Assembly (NCBI GenBank): GCA_934454655.1
Contig: CAKSFK010000001.1
Location: 1 to 64,000 of the forward strand
Direction: 5' to 3'
Source of the DNA: an uncultured Eubacteriales bacterium
GTDB taxonomy: Bacteria > Bacillota > Clostridia > Oscillospirales > Acutalibacteraceae
Length of the DNA: 64,000 bases
The notes beneath the pieces were generated by a model. That model searched no databases. It worked only from the letters and a program-made list of their open reading frames with translations, and was not told the DNA's origin. This document shows, one piece after another, positions 36,417 through 44,031 of the stretch. Positions within the stretch are counted from its first letter, which is position 1. Each line of letters starts with the position of its first letter. Both the position numbers and the translations under genes were made by a program.

Positions 36417-37357
36417 TTCAATACTTCCAAATTTCTTTTTGCAATGCCTATATAGCTTGCGCCGTTTTCTATCTGTTTGACCGTTACCGACTGCATACTG
36501 TCAAGCACCGAAACCCTTTTGTGTCCCGACGCCGTGTTGCCTATAACGGCGTCCGCTATTCCTTTCACGGGGTTTTCGGTGGTTATTACCGTGTCAAGCC
36601 CCAGCTCGTCCGTTTTCTTTGCAAGAAAAGCAACCGTGTAAAAGCTTGCGCCCGTTTCCGCAGAACAGCCGGGAAACGCCGCGTAATAGGAAAGACCCAA
36701 ATCGTGAAAAAGATAGGCAAACGGGAACCTGTCCGCAATAACAAGGGTTTTGTGCTTTGCCTTTTCGGCGGCGGCGGAATATTCGCCGTCAAGCGATACA
36801 AGCCTTGAAATATAATCTTCGGCGTTCGCCGAGTAACTGTCGGCGTGCGGCGGGTCGGCATTTTCAAGCGTTTTTGCAATCTCGCCGCAAAGGTAAGCCG
36901 AATTTTTAAGCGAAAGCCAGATATGCTCGTCATCCTCCGGTTCTTCCTCGCCGTGTCCTGTGTCGGTCATACCCTCGGTGTGCTGTTCCTTTATCAATTC
37001 GTTGCCCGGCAGACGGCTCAAGGTTATTACCTGCCTTTTTTTATTCCCCGAAAGCGTTAAAGCCTTTGTTACCCACTTATCCGATTCGCCGCCGATGTAT
37101 ATGAAAACATCGCAGTCGGCAATAGCTGCAAGGTCGGCGGCGGAAGGTTCAAAGCTGTGCATATCCGTTCCGCGGTCGTTAAGCAATGTTACGTCGGCGT
37201 TTTCCCCCGCAATATTCACCGTCCAGTCGTAAATAGGAAAAACCGTGCAGACAACGCTGATTTTCCCGCTTTGCGACGGTGCCTGTCCGCAGGAGGCAAG
37301 CAAAAGAGCCGTTACAGCCGCGGCAGCGGCAGCCGTAATTTTTTTAAATAATTTCAT
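36404..37357 (-). CDS. Zinc/manganese-binding lipoprotein (ZnuA-type)
   Basis: The substrate-binding component, 317 residues. It begins with a lipoprotein signal peptide ending LLLASC (lipobox Cys near residue 23), so it is anchored outside the membrane. Metal ligands appear in DMHSFEP and DDEHIWLS, and a His/acid-rich loop (EQHTEGMTDTGHGEEEPEDDEH) typical of zinc-binding ZnuA lies before the second. The third usual ligand His is not obvious (ADRFPFAY). The start at 37357 is chosen because GGAGATAA precedes it and the signal peptide begins there; a frame from 37387 would add ten residues and overlap the operator. Confidence 0.93.
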   Translation of the reverse strand: MKLFKKITAAAAAAVTALLLASCGQAPSQSGKISVVCTVFPIYDWTVNIAGENADVTLLNDRGTDMHSFEPSAADLAAIADCDVFIYIGGESDKWVTKALTLSGNKKRQVITLSRLPGNELIKEQHTEGMTDTGHGEEEPEDDEHIWLSLKNSAYLCGEIAKTLENADPPHADSYSANAEDYISRLVSLDGEYSAAAEKAKHKTLVIADRFPFAYLFHDLGLSYYAAFPGCSAETGASFYTVAFLAKKTDELGLDTVITTENPVKGIADAVIGNTASGHKRVSVLDSMQSVTVKQIENGASYIGIAKRNLEVLKCVF

Positions 37358-37370
37358 CTTTATCTCCAAA

Positions 37371-37419
37371 ATGCAAATCGTTTGCAAATTATTATACTCC
37401 GTTTAACGCAAAATGTCAA
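37371..37419 (-). promoter_or_regulatory. znuA-operon promoter with overlapping operator palindrome
   Basis: On the leftward strand TTGACA (37414-37419) and TATAAT (37391-37396) are perfect and 17 bp apart. Directly downstream of the -10, covering the transcript start, is TGCAAACGATTTGCA (37372-37386), a 6-bp inverted repeat around three bases. This is an ideal repressor position, so a metal-dependent repressor (Zur/Fur- or MntR-like) is inferred. The sequence does not match the Bacillus Zur box that I know. Confidence 0.75.
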
Positions 37420-37427
37420 CAGCACTA

Positions 37428-37456
37428 TTGCCAAACAAACGCATTTGCTGTATAAT
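37428..37456 (+). promoter_or_regulatory. Promoter of the CPBP-like gene
   Basis: TTGCCA (37428-37433) and TATAAT (37451-37456) with a 17-bp spacer, divergent from and nearly touching the znuA promoter. The -35 boxes of the two promoters are 8 bp apart. Confidence 0.7.
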
Positions 37457-37473
37457 ATTCACGGTGATTGAAT

Positions 37474-38292
37474 TTGAAAAATCTTATTGTTAACATTTAT
37501 AAAACGCTTTTTTTCTTTGACCTTGCAATTATCGCGGCGTATGTATTTCCCAAAATCAAAACAAAAAACGCCGCTCTGCTTAATTTGTGGAGCGAAGGCA
37601 CATTTCTTGCGGTTATGATTGTGTTTACCGCCTTTTTTTACCTTGCGGTTGAACGCAAAAGGCTTAAAATTTTTAACAAAAGAAATATTTTAAGCCATTA
37701 CGGCACGGGTCTTATTTCCGTGACACTGCCGCTTGCCGTTACCGTATGCGTGCTGTTTTTGCTTAAATGTCTTAAATTTTCGGGTACAAACAAGCCCTCG
37801 CACTTTTTCCTGTGGCTTGCGGCAATCTTCTGCAGCGCCGCCGCAACCGAGCTTTTGCTTCGCGGCTATCTTTTCAGGCTTTACCGCAAATATTATTCCT
37901 TCCCCGTAACCGCCGCCGTGATAACCGTTTTGTTTATTTCAATGAATATATACATTTTTTCGGACGGATTTATCTACGCCGCAAATCTTCTGGTATTCAA
38001 TTTGCTGATGTGTCTGCTTGCCGAATACACACGTTCGCTCACAGCGCCCGTAACCGCGCACTTTTTCTATAACGCGGTAAGCACACTGGTTCTCGGCAGT
38101 TTCGCCCCCGCGGAGGGTTATCCGTGTCTTTTAAAGACCGTGTTTTCGGGCAACAATGCGCTTTGCGGGGGCGAAATGAAGCTGGAGGGCAGCGCCGTTT
38201 TGCTGGTTTTAAATACCGCGGTTTGCGTGTTCCTTTGGTATTTAGTTTTTAAACGCCGCAACCGCGGTGTAAAGCGCGTTAATATCCGATAG
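37474..38292 (+). CDS. CPBP-family membrane protein with degenerate protease motif
   Basis: About 272 residues with six to seven membrane helices. It resembles the CPBP (CAAX protease/bacteriocin-processing) family: motif 1 appears as ATELLLRGYLF and motif 3 as HFFYNAVS. The usual first Glu of EExxxR is Thr here, and motif 2 (normally FxxxH) reads FISMNIY, with Asn in place of His. Proteolytic activity is therefore doubtful. TTG 37474 has GGTGA six bases upstream and is preferred over TTG 37468. The last 51 bp overlap, tail to tail, the end of the cysteine desulfurase gene. Confidence 0.8.
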   Translation: MKNLIVNIYKTLFFFDLAIIAAYVFPKIKTKNAALLNLWSEGTFLAVMIVFTAFFYLAVERKRLKIFNKRNILSHYGTGLISVTLPLAVTVCVLFLLKCLKFSGTNKPSHFFLWLAAIFCSAAATELLLRGYLFRLYRKYYSFPVTAAVITVLFISMNIYIFSDGFIYAANLLVFNLLMCLLAEYTRSLTAPVTAHFFYNAVSTLVLGSFAPAEGYPCLLKTVFSGNNALCGGEMKLEGSAVLLVLNTAVCVFLWYLVFKRRNRGVKRVNIR

Positions 38293-39369
38293 TGTGTTGA
38301 ACGCCGAAACCGACGCTCTTACCGTTCCGACCTCAAGCGTTCCTATCTGCCTGTGGGCGGAGGGTGCACAGTGCAGTCCTCCCCTTACGGCTATTCCCTT
38401 TTCACTAAGATACGCCGCAATTTCCCCGCTTGGCACGCCTTTAACATTAAAGGAAAGAACGGGCGCAAAGCCGCCGCGGGCGGGATTTTCGGTGTAGAGT
38501 ATAACGTTCTTAAGGCTTGACAGCCGCTTATAAAGCTCGGAAATAAGGTTTAATTCGTGGCGGTATATCTTATCCGTGCCGATGCTTCTCACATAATCGA
38601 TTCCGGCGGACATTCCCGCAATCGCGGGTACGGCAACCGTGCCGCTTTCCAGTCTTTCGGGCAGGGAGTCGGGCTGGGTCATTTCGGCGGAATTAGTACC
38701 CGTTCCGCCCTCTGTCAGGGTGTTTTCAATGTACTTTTCGCATATCAGCACCCCTATTCCCATAGGCGCGTAAAGCCCCTTGTGCGGCGCTATGCACAGA
38801 TAGTCTATATTCATTTTCTTCATATCGATTGTCATAACCCCGGCGGTCTGCGCGGCGTCAACGGCAAAGGGTATCCCGCGCGAGCGGCAGAGCGCGCCTA
38901 TTTGCGCGACCGGCAGAGTCCTGCCCAGCACATTTGAAGCGCCCGTGCAGATTACAAGCCGTGTTGACGGTTTTATTTTTTTCTCAAATTCATTTAAGGT
39001 TATGTTGTCGTCCGTAAGCGATACTTCCGCAATGTCCGGCTCCGCGCCCGTTTTGTAGAGAGGGCGCATTACGGCGTTATGCTCAAGCGAAGATGTCACG
39101 ACATGATCGCCCGGCTTTAAAATGCCCTTTATAACCGTGTTTATGCTGTGGGTGCAGTTATATGTGAACACCACATTTTCGGGACCCGACGCCCCGAAAA
39201 GCTTTGCCGCCTTTTCCCTTGCCGAGTAAACCGACGCCGACGCCGCAAGCGAGGGTCTGTGACCGCTCCTGCCCGGGTTTGCCGAAAGGGTTAAAAGCGC
39301 GTTGTTCACCGCCTTTATCACGCCGGGCGGCTTTTTGCCGGTTGTAGCCGCGTTATCAAGATAGATCAT
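38242..39369 (-). CDS. Cysteine desulfurase-like PLP enzyme
   Basis: A class V aminotransferase of 375 residues: N-terminal YLDNAATTGKKP, His in LEHNAVMRP, PLP-binding Asp in PFAVDAAQTAGV and the Schiff-base Lys in CIAPHKGLYAPMGIG. The C-terminal mobile loop has a Cys in GGLHCAPSAHR. This form usually releases sulfur from cysteine for sulfur or selenium transfer. It follows a DUF3343 gene, a pairing known in Clostridia, and lacks a nearby iron-sulfur scaffold gene. So a role in selenium/sulfur delivery is likelier than bulk Fe-S assembly. It overlaps the convergent CPBP gene by 51 bp. Confidence 0.9.
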   Translation of the reverse strand: MIYLDNAATTGKKPPGVIKAVNNALLTLSANPGRSGHRPSLAASASVYSAREKAAKLFGASGPENVVFTYNCTHSINTVIKGILKPGDHVVTSSLEHNAVMRPLYKTGAEPDIAEVSLTDDNITLNEFEKKIKPSTRLVICTGASNVLGRTLPVAQIGALCRSRGIPFAVDAAQTAGVMTIDMKKMNIDYLCIAPHKGLYAPMGIGVLICEKYIENTLTEGGTGTNSAEMTQPDSLPERLESGTVAVPAIAGMSAGIDYVRSIGTDKIYRHELNLISELYKRLSSLKNVILYTENPARGGFAPVLSFNVKGVPSGEIAAYLSEKGIAVRGGLHCAPSAHRQIGTLEVGTVRASVSAFNTLSDINALYTAVAAFKN

Positions 39370-39392
39370 AAGGATTCCCCCTGTTTTATAAA

Positions 39393-39421
39393 CCCGGGCA
39401 GAGCTGTCAGCTCCGCCCGGG
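39393..39421 (-). terminator. GC-rich hairpin between DUF3343 and the desulfurase gene
   Basis: CCCGGGCAGAGCT-GTC-AGCTCCGCCCGGG is a 13-bp stem with one mismatch. On the leftward strand it lies right before the ribosome site of the desulfurase gene and is followed by only three T, so it may attenuate transcription, stabilise an mRNA end or limit translation rather than terminate fully. Confidence 0.5.
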
Positions 39422-39425
39422 AAGA

Positions 39426-39635
39426 TTACTTTTTCTTTATTTCCAGTATTTTAACGCCGCCGTCACGCAGTATTTTTTCGGCTTCGTTTAAATTATTTCC
39501 GATTATAATGCTGTACCCGCAGCCGGCACTGCCGTTTATTCTTTCGATTTTTGCGTTTATTCCTTTTCTTCTTAACAGATCGCGGCCCTTTATCGCATAG
39601 GTGACCGTGCCTGTTGTTATAATATATCCGTTCAT
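39426..39635 (-). CDS. DUF3343 small protein, putative sulfur/selenium carrier
   Basis: A 69-residue protein with the DUF3343 pattern: N-terminal YIITTGTVTYAIKGRDLL, central Cys in GSAGCGYSIII, and C-terminal EAEKILRDGGVKIL. DUF3343 proteins occur beside cysteine desulfurases and selenium-related genes, and a conserved Cys suggests they carry a persulfide or selenium. The desulfurase gene lies downstream on the same strand, which supports a donor-acceptor pair. Confidence 0.88.
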   Translation of the reverse strand: MNGYIITTGTVTYAIKGRDLLRRKGINAKIERINGSAGCGYSIIIGNNLNEAEKILRDGGVKILEIKKK

Positions 39636-39774
39636 TCTGTTTCACTCCGATTTAGGCGGGTTCGGATATTCTGGTTAGCAGGGGGCGCCGGAATTTAAAC
39701 CCTGCGCGCCGTGCGGATTTTTAAATAGTCCTGTTGCGGACATATTTACAATACATAATATGCCGAAAGAAAAT

Positions 39775-40839
39775 TTATGTCAGTTCTTCTTTTTTCATTT
39801 CGTCGCTGTAATATTTTACCGTAACAATGAGCGCAAGGGGCATAAGTATTACCCCGAACATTCCGAAAAGCTTAAGCCCCGTAAACATTGCAAGCAGTGT
39901 GAACAGCGGGTTTATTCCCACCTGATTGCCTATTATTTTGGGCTCGGCAAAGTTACGCACCACGGTTATGACCGCGTAAAGCATTATAAGCCCTATGCCG
40001 CCCGCCGTGCTGCCGGTCGCGATTTTTATTATTCCCCACGGTATAAGCACCGTTCCCGTGCCGAGAACAGGCAGAACGTCTATAACCGCGGTGGCGGCGG
40101 CAATTAAAAGCGCATCCTTTTCGCCTATTATAAAAAACCCCGCCGAAAGCTCCGCAAACGTGATTAAAAACAACAGCAAATATCCCTTTAAAAGCTTTAA
40201 AACACTTCCGGAAAAAATGTTTTTAATTTTTTTAAGGCTCTCAAACCTCTTTTTGCCGCAAAGCTCCCCCAAAAATTTTGTAAGCCCCGAAAAATCCGCG
40301 GCAATATAACAGCCCGAAACCGCCGAAATTATAAAGCCCAAAAGCATTCCCGGCACTCTTTTTACGGTTTTTGCCGCAAAGCCGGACGCGGCGGCGGTAA
40401 TATATGAAGTTAGCTTTTGCGCGGCGGCGTTTAAAATATCGGGCAGTGTTTCGGCTATGCTTTCGGGCAGTTTTCGCGACAGCGCGTCCAGCCGAAGTTC
40501 GGCGTTTTTAAGTATGCCGTCCGCCTTAGGCATTAATCCGTAGATGCCGCTCATAATATTCCCAAACGACGAAAAAAGCTTTATTCCGCCAAGCACACCC
40601 GCGGCGGCTATTAAGCCGAAAAGCAAAGCGCACATTACAGCCGCCGACGTTCTGCGGCTAAGCACCGTTTTTTCGGACACTGCCGCCGCCGGCTTTTGAA
40701 CAACCCATGCGGCAAGCGCGCCCGCAATGAACGGCAAAAGGTATTTAAGCAAAAGTTTGCATACAATAAAAATCAAAAACAGTAAAGACGCAAAATAAAA
40801 TAAGTTTAATAAAAATTGCTTTTTTGATTCCTGCTCCAA
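39775..40839 (-). CDS. ytvI: AI-2E/YtvI family integral membrane protein
   Basis: About 354 residues with some seven to eight membrane helices: two near the N-terminus, a soluble middle (about 90-165), then a helix-rich C-terminal half containing AVIDVLPVLGTGTVLIPWG, the most conserved block of the AI-2E/PerM family, and RNFAEPKIIGNQVGINPL. The subgroup with this layout in spore formers is YtvI, a sporulation-associated membrane protein. TTG 40839 is chosen because AAGGAG lies nine bases upstream; earlier in-frame starts lack one. Single-gene unit. Confidence 0.88.
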   Translation of the reverse strand: MEQESKKQFLLNLFYFASLLFLIFIVCKLLLKYLLPFIAGALAAWVVQKPAAAVSEKTVLSRRTSAAVMCALLFGLIAAAGVLGGIKLFSSFGNIMSGIYGLMPKADGILKNAELRLDALSRKLPESIAETLPDILNAAAQKLTSYITAAASGFAAKTVKRVPGMLLGFIISAVSGCYIAADFSGLTKFLGELCGKKRFESLKKIKNIFSGSVLKLLKGYLLLFLITFAELSAGFFIIGEKDALLIAAATAVIDVLPVLGTGTVLIPWGIIKIATGSTAGGIGLIMLYAVITVVRNFAEPKIIGNQVGINPLFTLLAMFTGLKLFGMFGVILMPLALIVTVKYYSDEMKKEELT

Positions 40840-40907
40840 CGCCACACGCTCCTTGGTAAAAACTTTTATGTATAATGACAATTATGTGTGAAACGGGCAA
40901 AATATTG

Positions 40908-40936
40908 TTGATTTCAGCCTAAAAGTGTACTATAAT
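40908..40936 (+). promoter_or_regulatory. Promoter of the ACT-hom-lysC operon
   Basis: TTGATT (40908-40913) and a perfect TATAAT (40931-40936) with a 17-bp spacer, 32 bp before the first start codon. No riboswitch-sized leader is present. Confidence 0.7.
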
Positions 40937-40968
40937 TAAACACAACAGTTTGCACACGGAGGACAGAT

Positions 40969-41403
40969 ATGGACAAAGAGAATTATTTAATTGTCAGTCC
41001 CAAGGTGTTGCCTTACGTATTTGAAGGGGTTGTGCTTGCAAAGGAGCTGTTGGCGTCCGGCAGGGCGGCAAGCGCGTCGGCGGCGGCAAAGGCAGCCGGT
41101 ATTTCAAGAAGCGCCTTTTATAAGTATAAGGATTTTGTCTTTAAATATTCAGCGCCCGACGGCGATAAGCTGACGCTCGGCGCCACCCTTTCGGACAGGG
41201 CGGGGGTATTTTCGGCGCTTACGGCGGAGCTTTACTCATTGGGGGTAAACATAGTCACCGTTACCCAGGGCATACCCGAAAACGGGACGGCGGCGGTTTT
41301 GCTTACGGCAAACGTTCCGAAGGACCTGCCTGTTGAGGAGTTGCTTGAAAGACTGCGGCGCATTGACGGAGTAATAACGGTAAGACCCGCGGGGGTCGAG
41401 TAA
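40969..41403 (+). CDS. ACT-domain protein (PheB/UPF0735-type)
   Basis: A 144-residue protein: an N-terminal helix-turn-helix-like region (SAAAKAAGISRSAFYKYKDFVF, about 38-59) and a C-terminal ACT domain (TLGATLSDRAGVFSALTAELYSLGVNIVTV, about 68-144), the usual amino-acid-sensing fold. PheB/YszB-type proteins are typically found beside homoserine dehydrogenase genes, as here. It probably senses an amino acid and may regulate this pathway; a catalytic chorismate-mutase role is not supported. GGAGGA precedes the ATG. Confidence 0.9.
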   Translation: MDKENYLIVSPKVLPYVFEGVVLAKELLASGRAASASAAAKAAGISRSAFYKYKDFVFKYSAPDGDKLTLGATLSDRAGVFSALTAELYSLGVNIVTVTQGIPENGTAAVLLTANVPKDLPVEELLERLRRIDGVITVRPAGVE

Positions 41404-41440
41404 AAAAACCGATTTTAAAATTACACTGACGGAGGAAAAA

Positions 41441-42676
41441 ATGATTAACACGGCAATAATGGGACACGGCGTTGTGGGAAGCGGCGTTGCGGAGATAATG
41501 ATAAACCACGCCGACCGCACGCAAAAGGCGGCGCACACACCGCTTAACGTAAAATACATTCTGGATTTAAGGGATTTTGAGGAGCTTACCTATTCGGACA
41601 AATTCATTAAGGAATTCGGCATTATCTTAAACGACCCCGAGGTTAAAATTGTAGCCGAGGTTATGGGCGGGATTAATCCCGCTTACGACTTTGTTAAAAA
41701 GTGCCTTGAGGCGGGTAAAAGCGTTGTAACCTCTAACAAGGAGCTTGTTGCCGCAAAGGGCGCCGAGCTTTTGAAAATTGCCGCCGAAAACAACGTTAAT
41801 TTTCTTTTTGAGGCAAGCGTCGGCGGCGGAATACCAATTATCCGACCTATGTCGCAGTGCCTTGCGGCAAACGAAATAACCGAGATTCGCGGAATACTTA
41901 ACGGAACCACAAACTACATTTTAAATAAAATGATAGTGGATAATATGAATTTTGACGACGCCCTGACGCTGGCTCAGAAAAAAGGCTACGCCGAAAAAGA
42001 CCCTGCCGCCGATATTGAGGGACACGACGCCTGCCGCAAGATATGTATTTTGGCGTCGCTCGCGTTCGGAAAACACGTTTACCCCGAATGGGTTGAAACC
42101 GAGGGAATAAGCGACATTTCGCTTGACGATGTTGAGGCGGCGGACAGTTTCGGCTGCGTTATAAAGCTTATAGGCAGTGCCAAACGCCTTAAAAACGGCA
42201 AAATAACTGCCTCGGTGCGCCCCACGCTTGTATCGCGCGAGTGCATTTTATCAGGCGTTAACGGGGTTTTCAACGCAATCACGGTAACGGGCGATGAAAC
42301 CGGGGACGTAATGTTTTACGGCAAGGGCGCGGGCAAAAACGCCACGGCAAGCGCGGTTGTAGCCGATATTATTGACTGCGCCAAGCACCTTGACACCAGA
42401 AAATACGTTTTCTGGGACGAGGGTGAACGCAGTTTTGTTGAGGCACATTCCGATGAAGAAGAGCGCTTTTTTGTGCGGATGTTATCCGATGATTACGAAC
42501 AGCTGGAAAAACAGTTTGAAGAAAATTTTAAGGGTGCGAGTGTCGTTAAAAACCGTTTCAGGGGAGAGATATCGTTTTTAACCGCTCCCGTGCGCGAAAA
42601 CGGGCTGACGGAAAAACTTTCACGCTTTAATAACATAAAAGCGGTAAAGGTACTGCACACTATGGGGGTTAACTGA
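41441..42676 (+). CDS. hom: Homoserine dehydrogenase
   Basis: Reduces aspartate semialdehyde to homoserine, the branch point to threonine and methionine. NAD(P)-binding motif MGHGVVGSGVAEIM (7-20), catalytic region NGTTNYILNKM, and the family block GYAEKDPAADIEGHDACRKICILASLAFG are all visible. At 411 residues it includes the C-terminal ACT-like regulatory domain. An SD GGAGGAA lies before the ATG. It abuts lysC without a gap (stop then ATG), so the two are coupled. Confidence 0.97.
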   Translation: MINTAIMGHGVVGSGVAEIMINHADRTQKAAHTPLNVKYILDLRDFEELTYSDKFIKEFGIILNDPEVKIVAEVMGGINPAYDFVKKCLEAGKSVVTSNKELVAAKGAELLKIAAENNVNFLFEASVGGGIPIIRPMSQCLAANEITEIRGILNGTTNYILNKMIVDNMNFDDALTLAQKKGYAEKDPAADIEGHDACRKICILASLAFGKHVYPEWVETEGISDISLDDVEAADSFGCVIKLIGSAKRLKNGKITASVRPTLVSRECILSGVNGVFNAITVTGDETGDVMFYGKGAGKNATASAVVADIIDCAKHLDTRKYVFWDEGERSFVEAHSDEEERFFVRMLSDDYEQLEKQFEENFKGASVVKNRFRGEISFLTAPVRENGLTEKLSRFNNIKAVKVLHTMGVN

Positions 42677-43891
42677 ATGTCACTTATAGTTAAAAAATTC
42701 GGCGGTTCTTCGGTTGCAAATGCCGAGAGGATATTTAATGTCGCAAATATTATAACTGCGGATTACAAAAAGGGGAACGACGTTGTTGCGGTTGTTTCCG
42801 CCCAGGGAGATACCACAGACGAGCTTATTGAAAAGGCAAAGGAAATAAATCCCGACGGTTCTTCCAAAAGAGAACTTGATATGCTGCTTTCGGCAGGTGA
42901 ACAGATGTCCGTGGCGCTTCTTGCCATGGCAATTGAAAAGCTGGGATTCCCTGTGATCTCACTGCTTGGCTGGCAGGCGGGCTTTGCAACCGATTCAAAC
43001 CACGGCATCGCAAGAATAAAGCGTGTAAACGCCGAAAGAATAAGGAACGAAATTGCCAAGCGGAACATTGTTATTGTCGCGGGATTTCAGGGGCTTAACA
43101 AATATGACGACATTACGACCCTGGGACGCGGAGGCTCGGACACGAGCGCCGTTGCCATTGCCGCATCTATGAAGGCGGACGTTTGCCAGATATACACCGA
43201 CGTTGACGGCGTTTACACCGCCGACCCGCGCAAGGTTCCAACGGCAAAGAAAATGGACGCCATTACCTACGACGAGATGCTTGAGCTCGCAACGCTGGGC
43301 GCACAGGTGCTTAACAACCGTTCGGTTGAGATGGCTAAAAAATACAACGTGGAGCTTGAAGTGCTTTCAAGCCTTGAAAATAAACCGGGTACAACAGTAA
43401 AGGAGACCGTTAAAATGGAAAAGACACTTATAAGAGGCGTTGCCAAGGACAGTAATATAGCCACAATTTCGGTAATAGGACTAAAGGATACCCCCGGCAT
43501 TGCGTTCAAGCTGTTTAACAGGCTGGCACAGCACAAGATCAATGTTGATATTATTTTGCAGTCGGTGGGACGCGACGGCACAAAGGACATAACTTTTACC
43601 GTGCCTGCGGACGACGGCAAAACAGCGGTGGACTCTATAAATTCGCTTAAGGATTCACTTAACTACAAGGAGCTTACGGTTGACGAATCGGTATCCAAAA
43701 TATCGGTTGTCGGCGCGGGAATGGAAAGCCACCCGGGCGTTGCCTCAAAAATGTTTGAAGCGCTTTACGACGCGGGAATAAATATACGTATGATTGCGAC
43801 AAGCGAAATTAAAATTTCGGTTCTTATCGATTCCGAATATGCCGACAAAGCGGTCCGAGTTGTTCACGACGCATTTATTTCCGAAATTTAA
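42677..43891 (+). CDS. lysC: Aspartate kinase
   Basis: Phosphorylates aspartate, the first step to lysine, threonine and methionine. Starts with KKFGGSSVANAERI; the kinase domain includes GRGGSDTSAVAIAASMKAD and YTDVDGVYTADPRKVP. Two C-terminal ACT domains (about 265-404) give feedback control: VIGLKDTPGIAFKLFNRLAQ and VVGAGMESHPGVASKMFEAL. No internal start like that of the Bacillus two-subunit form is obvious, though a ribosome-like AAAGGAGACC lies before Met at about residue 246, where the small subunit would begin. No lysine riboswitch was seen upstream. Confidence 0.97.
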   Translation: MSLIVKKFGGSSVANAERIFNVANIITADYKKGNDVVAVVSAQGDTTDELIEKAKEINPDGSSKRELDMLLSAGEQMSVALLAMAIEKLGFPVISLLGWQAGFATDSNHGIARIKRVNAERIRNEIAKRNIVIVAGFQGLNKYDDITTLGRGGSDTSAVAIAASMKADVCQIYTDVDGVYTADPRKVPTAKKMDAITYDEMLELATLGAQVLNNRSVEMAKKYNVELEVLSSLENKPGTTVKETVKMEKTLIRGVAKDSNIATISVIGLKDTPGIAFKLFNRLAQHKINVDIILQSVGRDGTKDITFTVPADDGKTAVDSINSLKDSLNYKELTVDESVSKISVVGAGMESHPGVASKMFEALYDAGINIRMIATSEIKISVLIDSEYADKAVRVVHDAFISEI

Positions 43892-43908
43892 CGTTTTTAA
43901 AATTGTAT

Positions 43909-44015
43909 TAAACCTGTTTTCACGCAAATAATAACAGCGTGATTAGGCAGACGCGAATAATCCGAACCCGCCCAAAACGGCGTATTTTCGTTTGCCTACA
44001 GGTTTATTTTTTTTT
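43909..44015 (+). terminator. Three-way-junction terminator after lysC
   Basis: TAAACCTGT (43909-43917) pairs with ACAGGTTTA (43998-44006), closing a junction with two arms: CACGC...GCGTG (43921-43941) and a long arm from AGGCAGACG (43945) to CGTTTGCCT (43989-43997). Nine T follow directly. It is an elaborate intrinsic terminator between lysC and spoVAD; part of the long arm is a repeat also found at 39653 and 51873. Confidence 0.7.
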
Positions 44016-44031
44016 GAAACGGTGATTTGAA

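Noticed and set aside
40937..40968. Lysine or threonine riboswitch for the hom-lysC operon
   Set aside because: Only about 30 bp separate the promoter and the first start codon, too short for a riboswitch.
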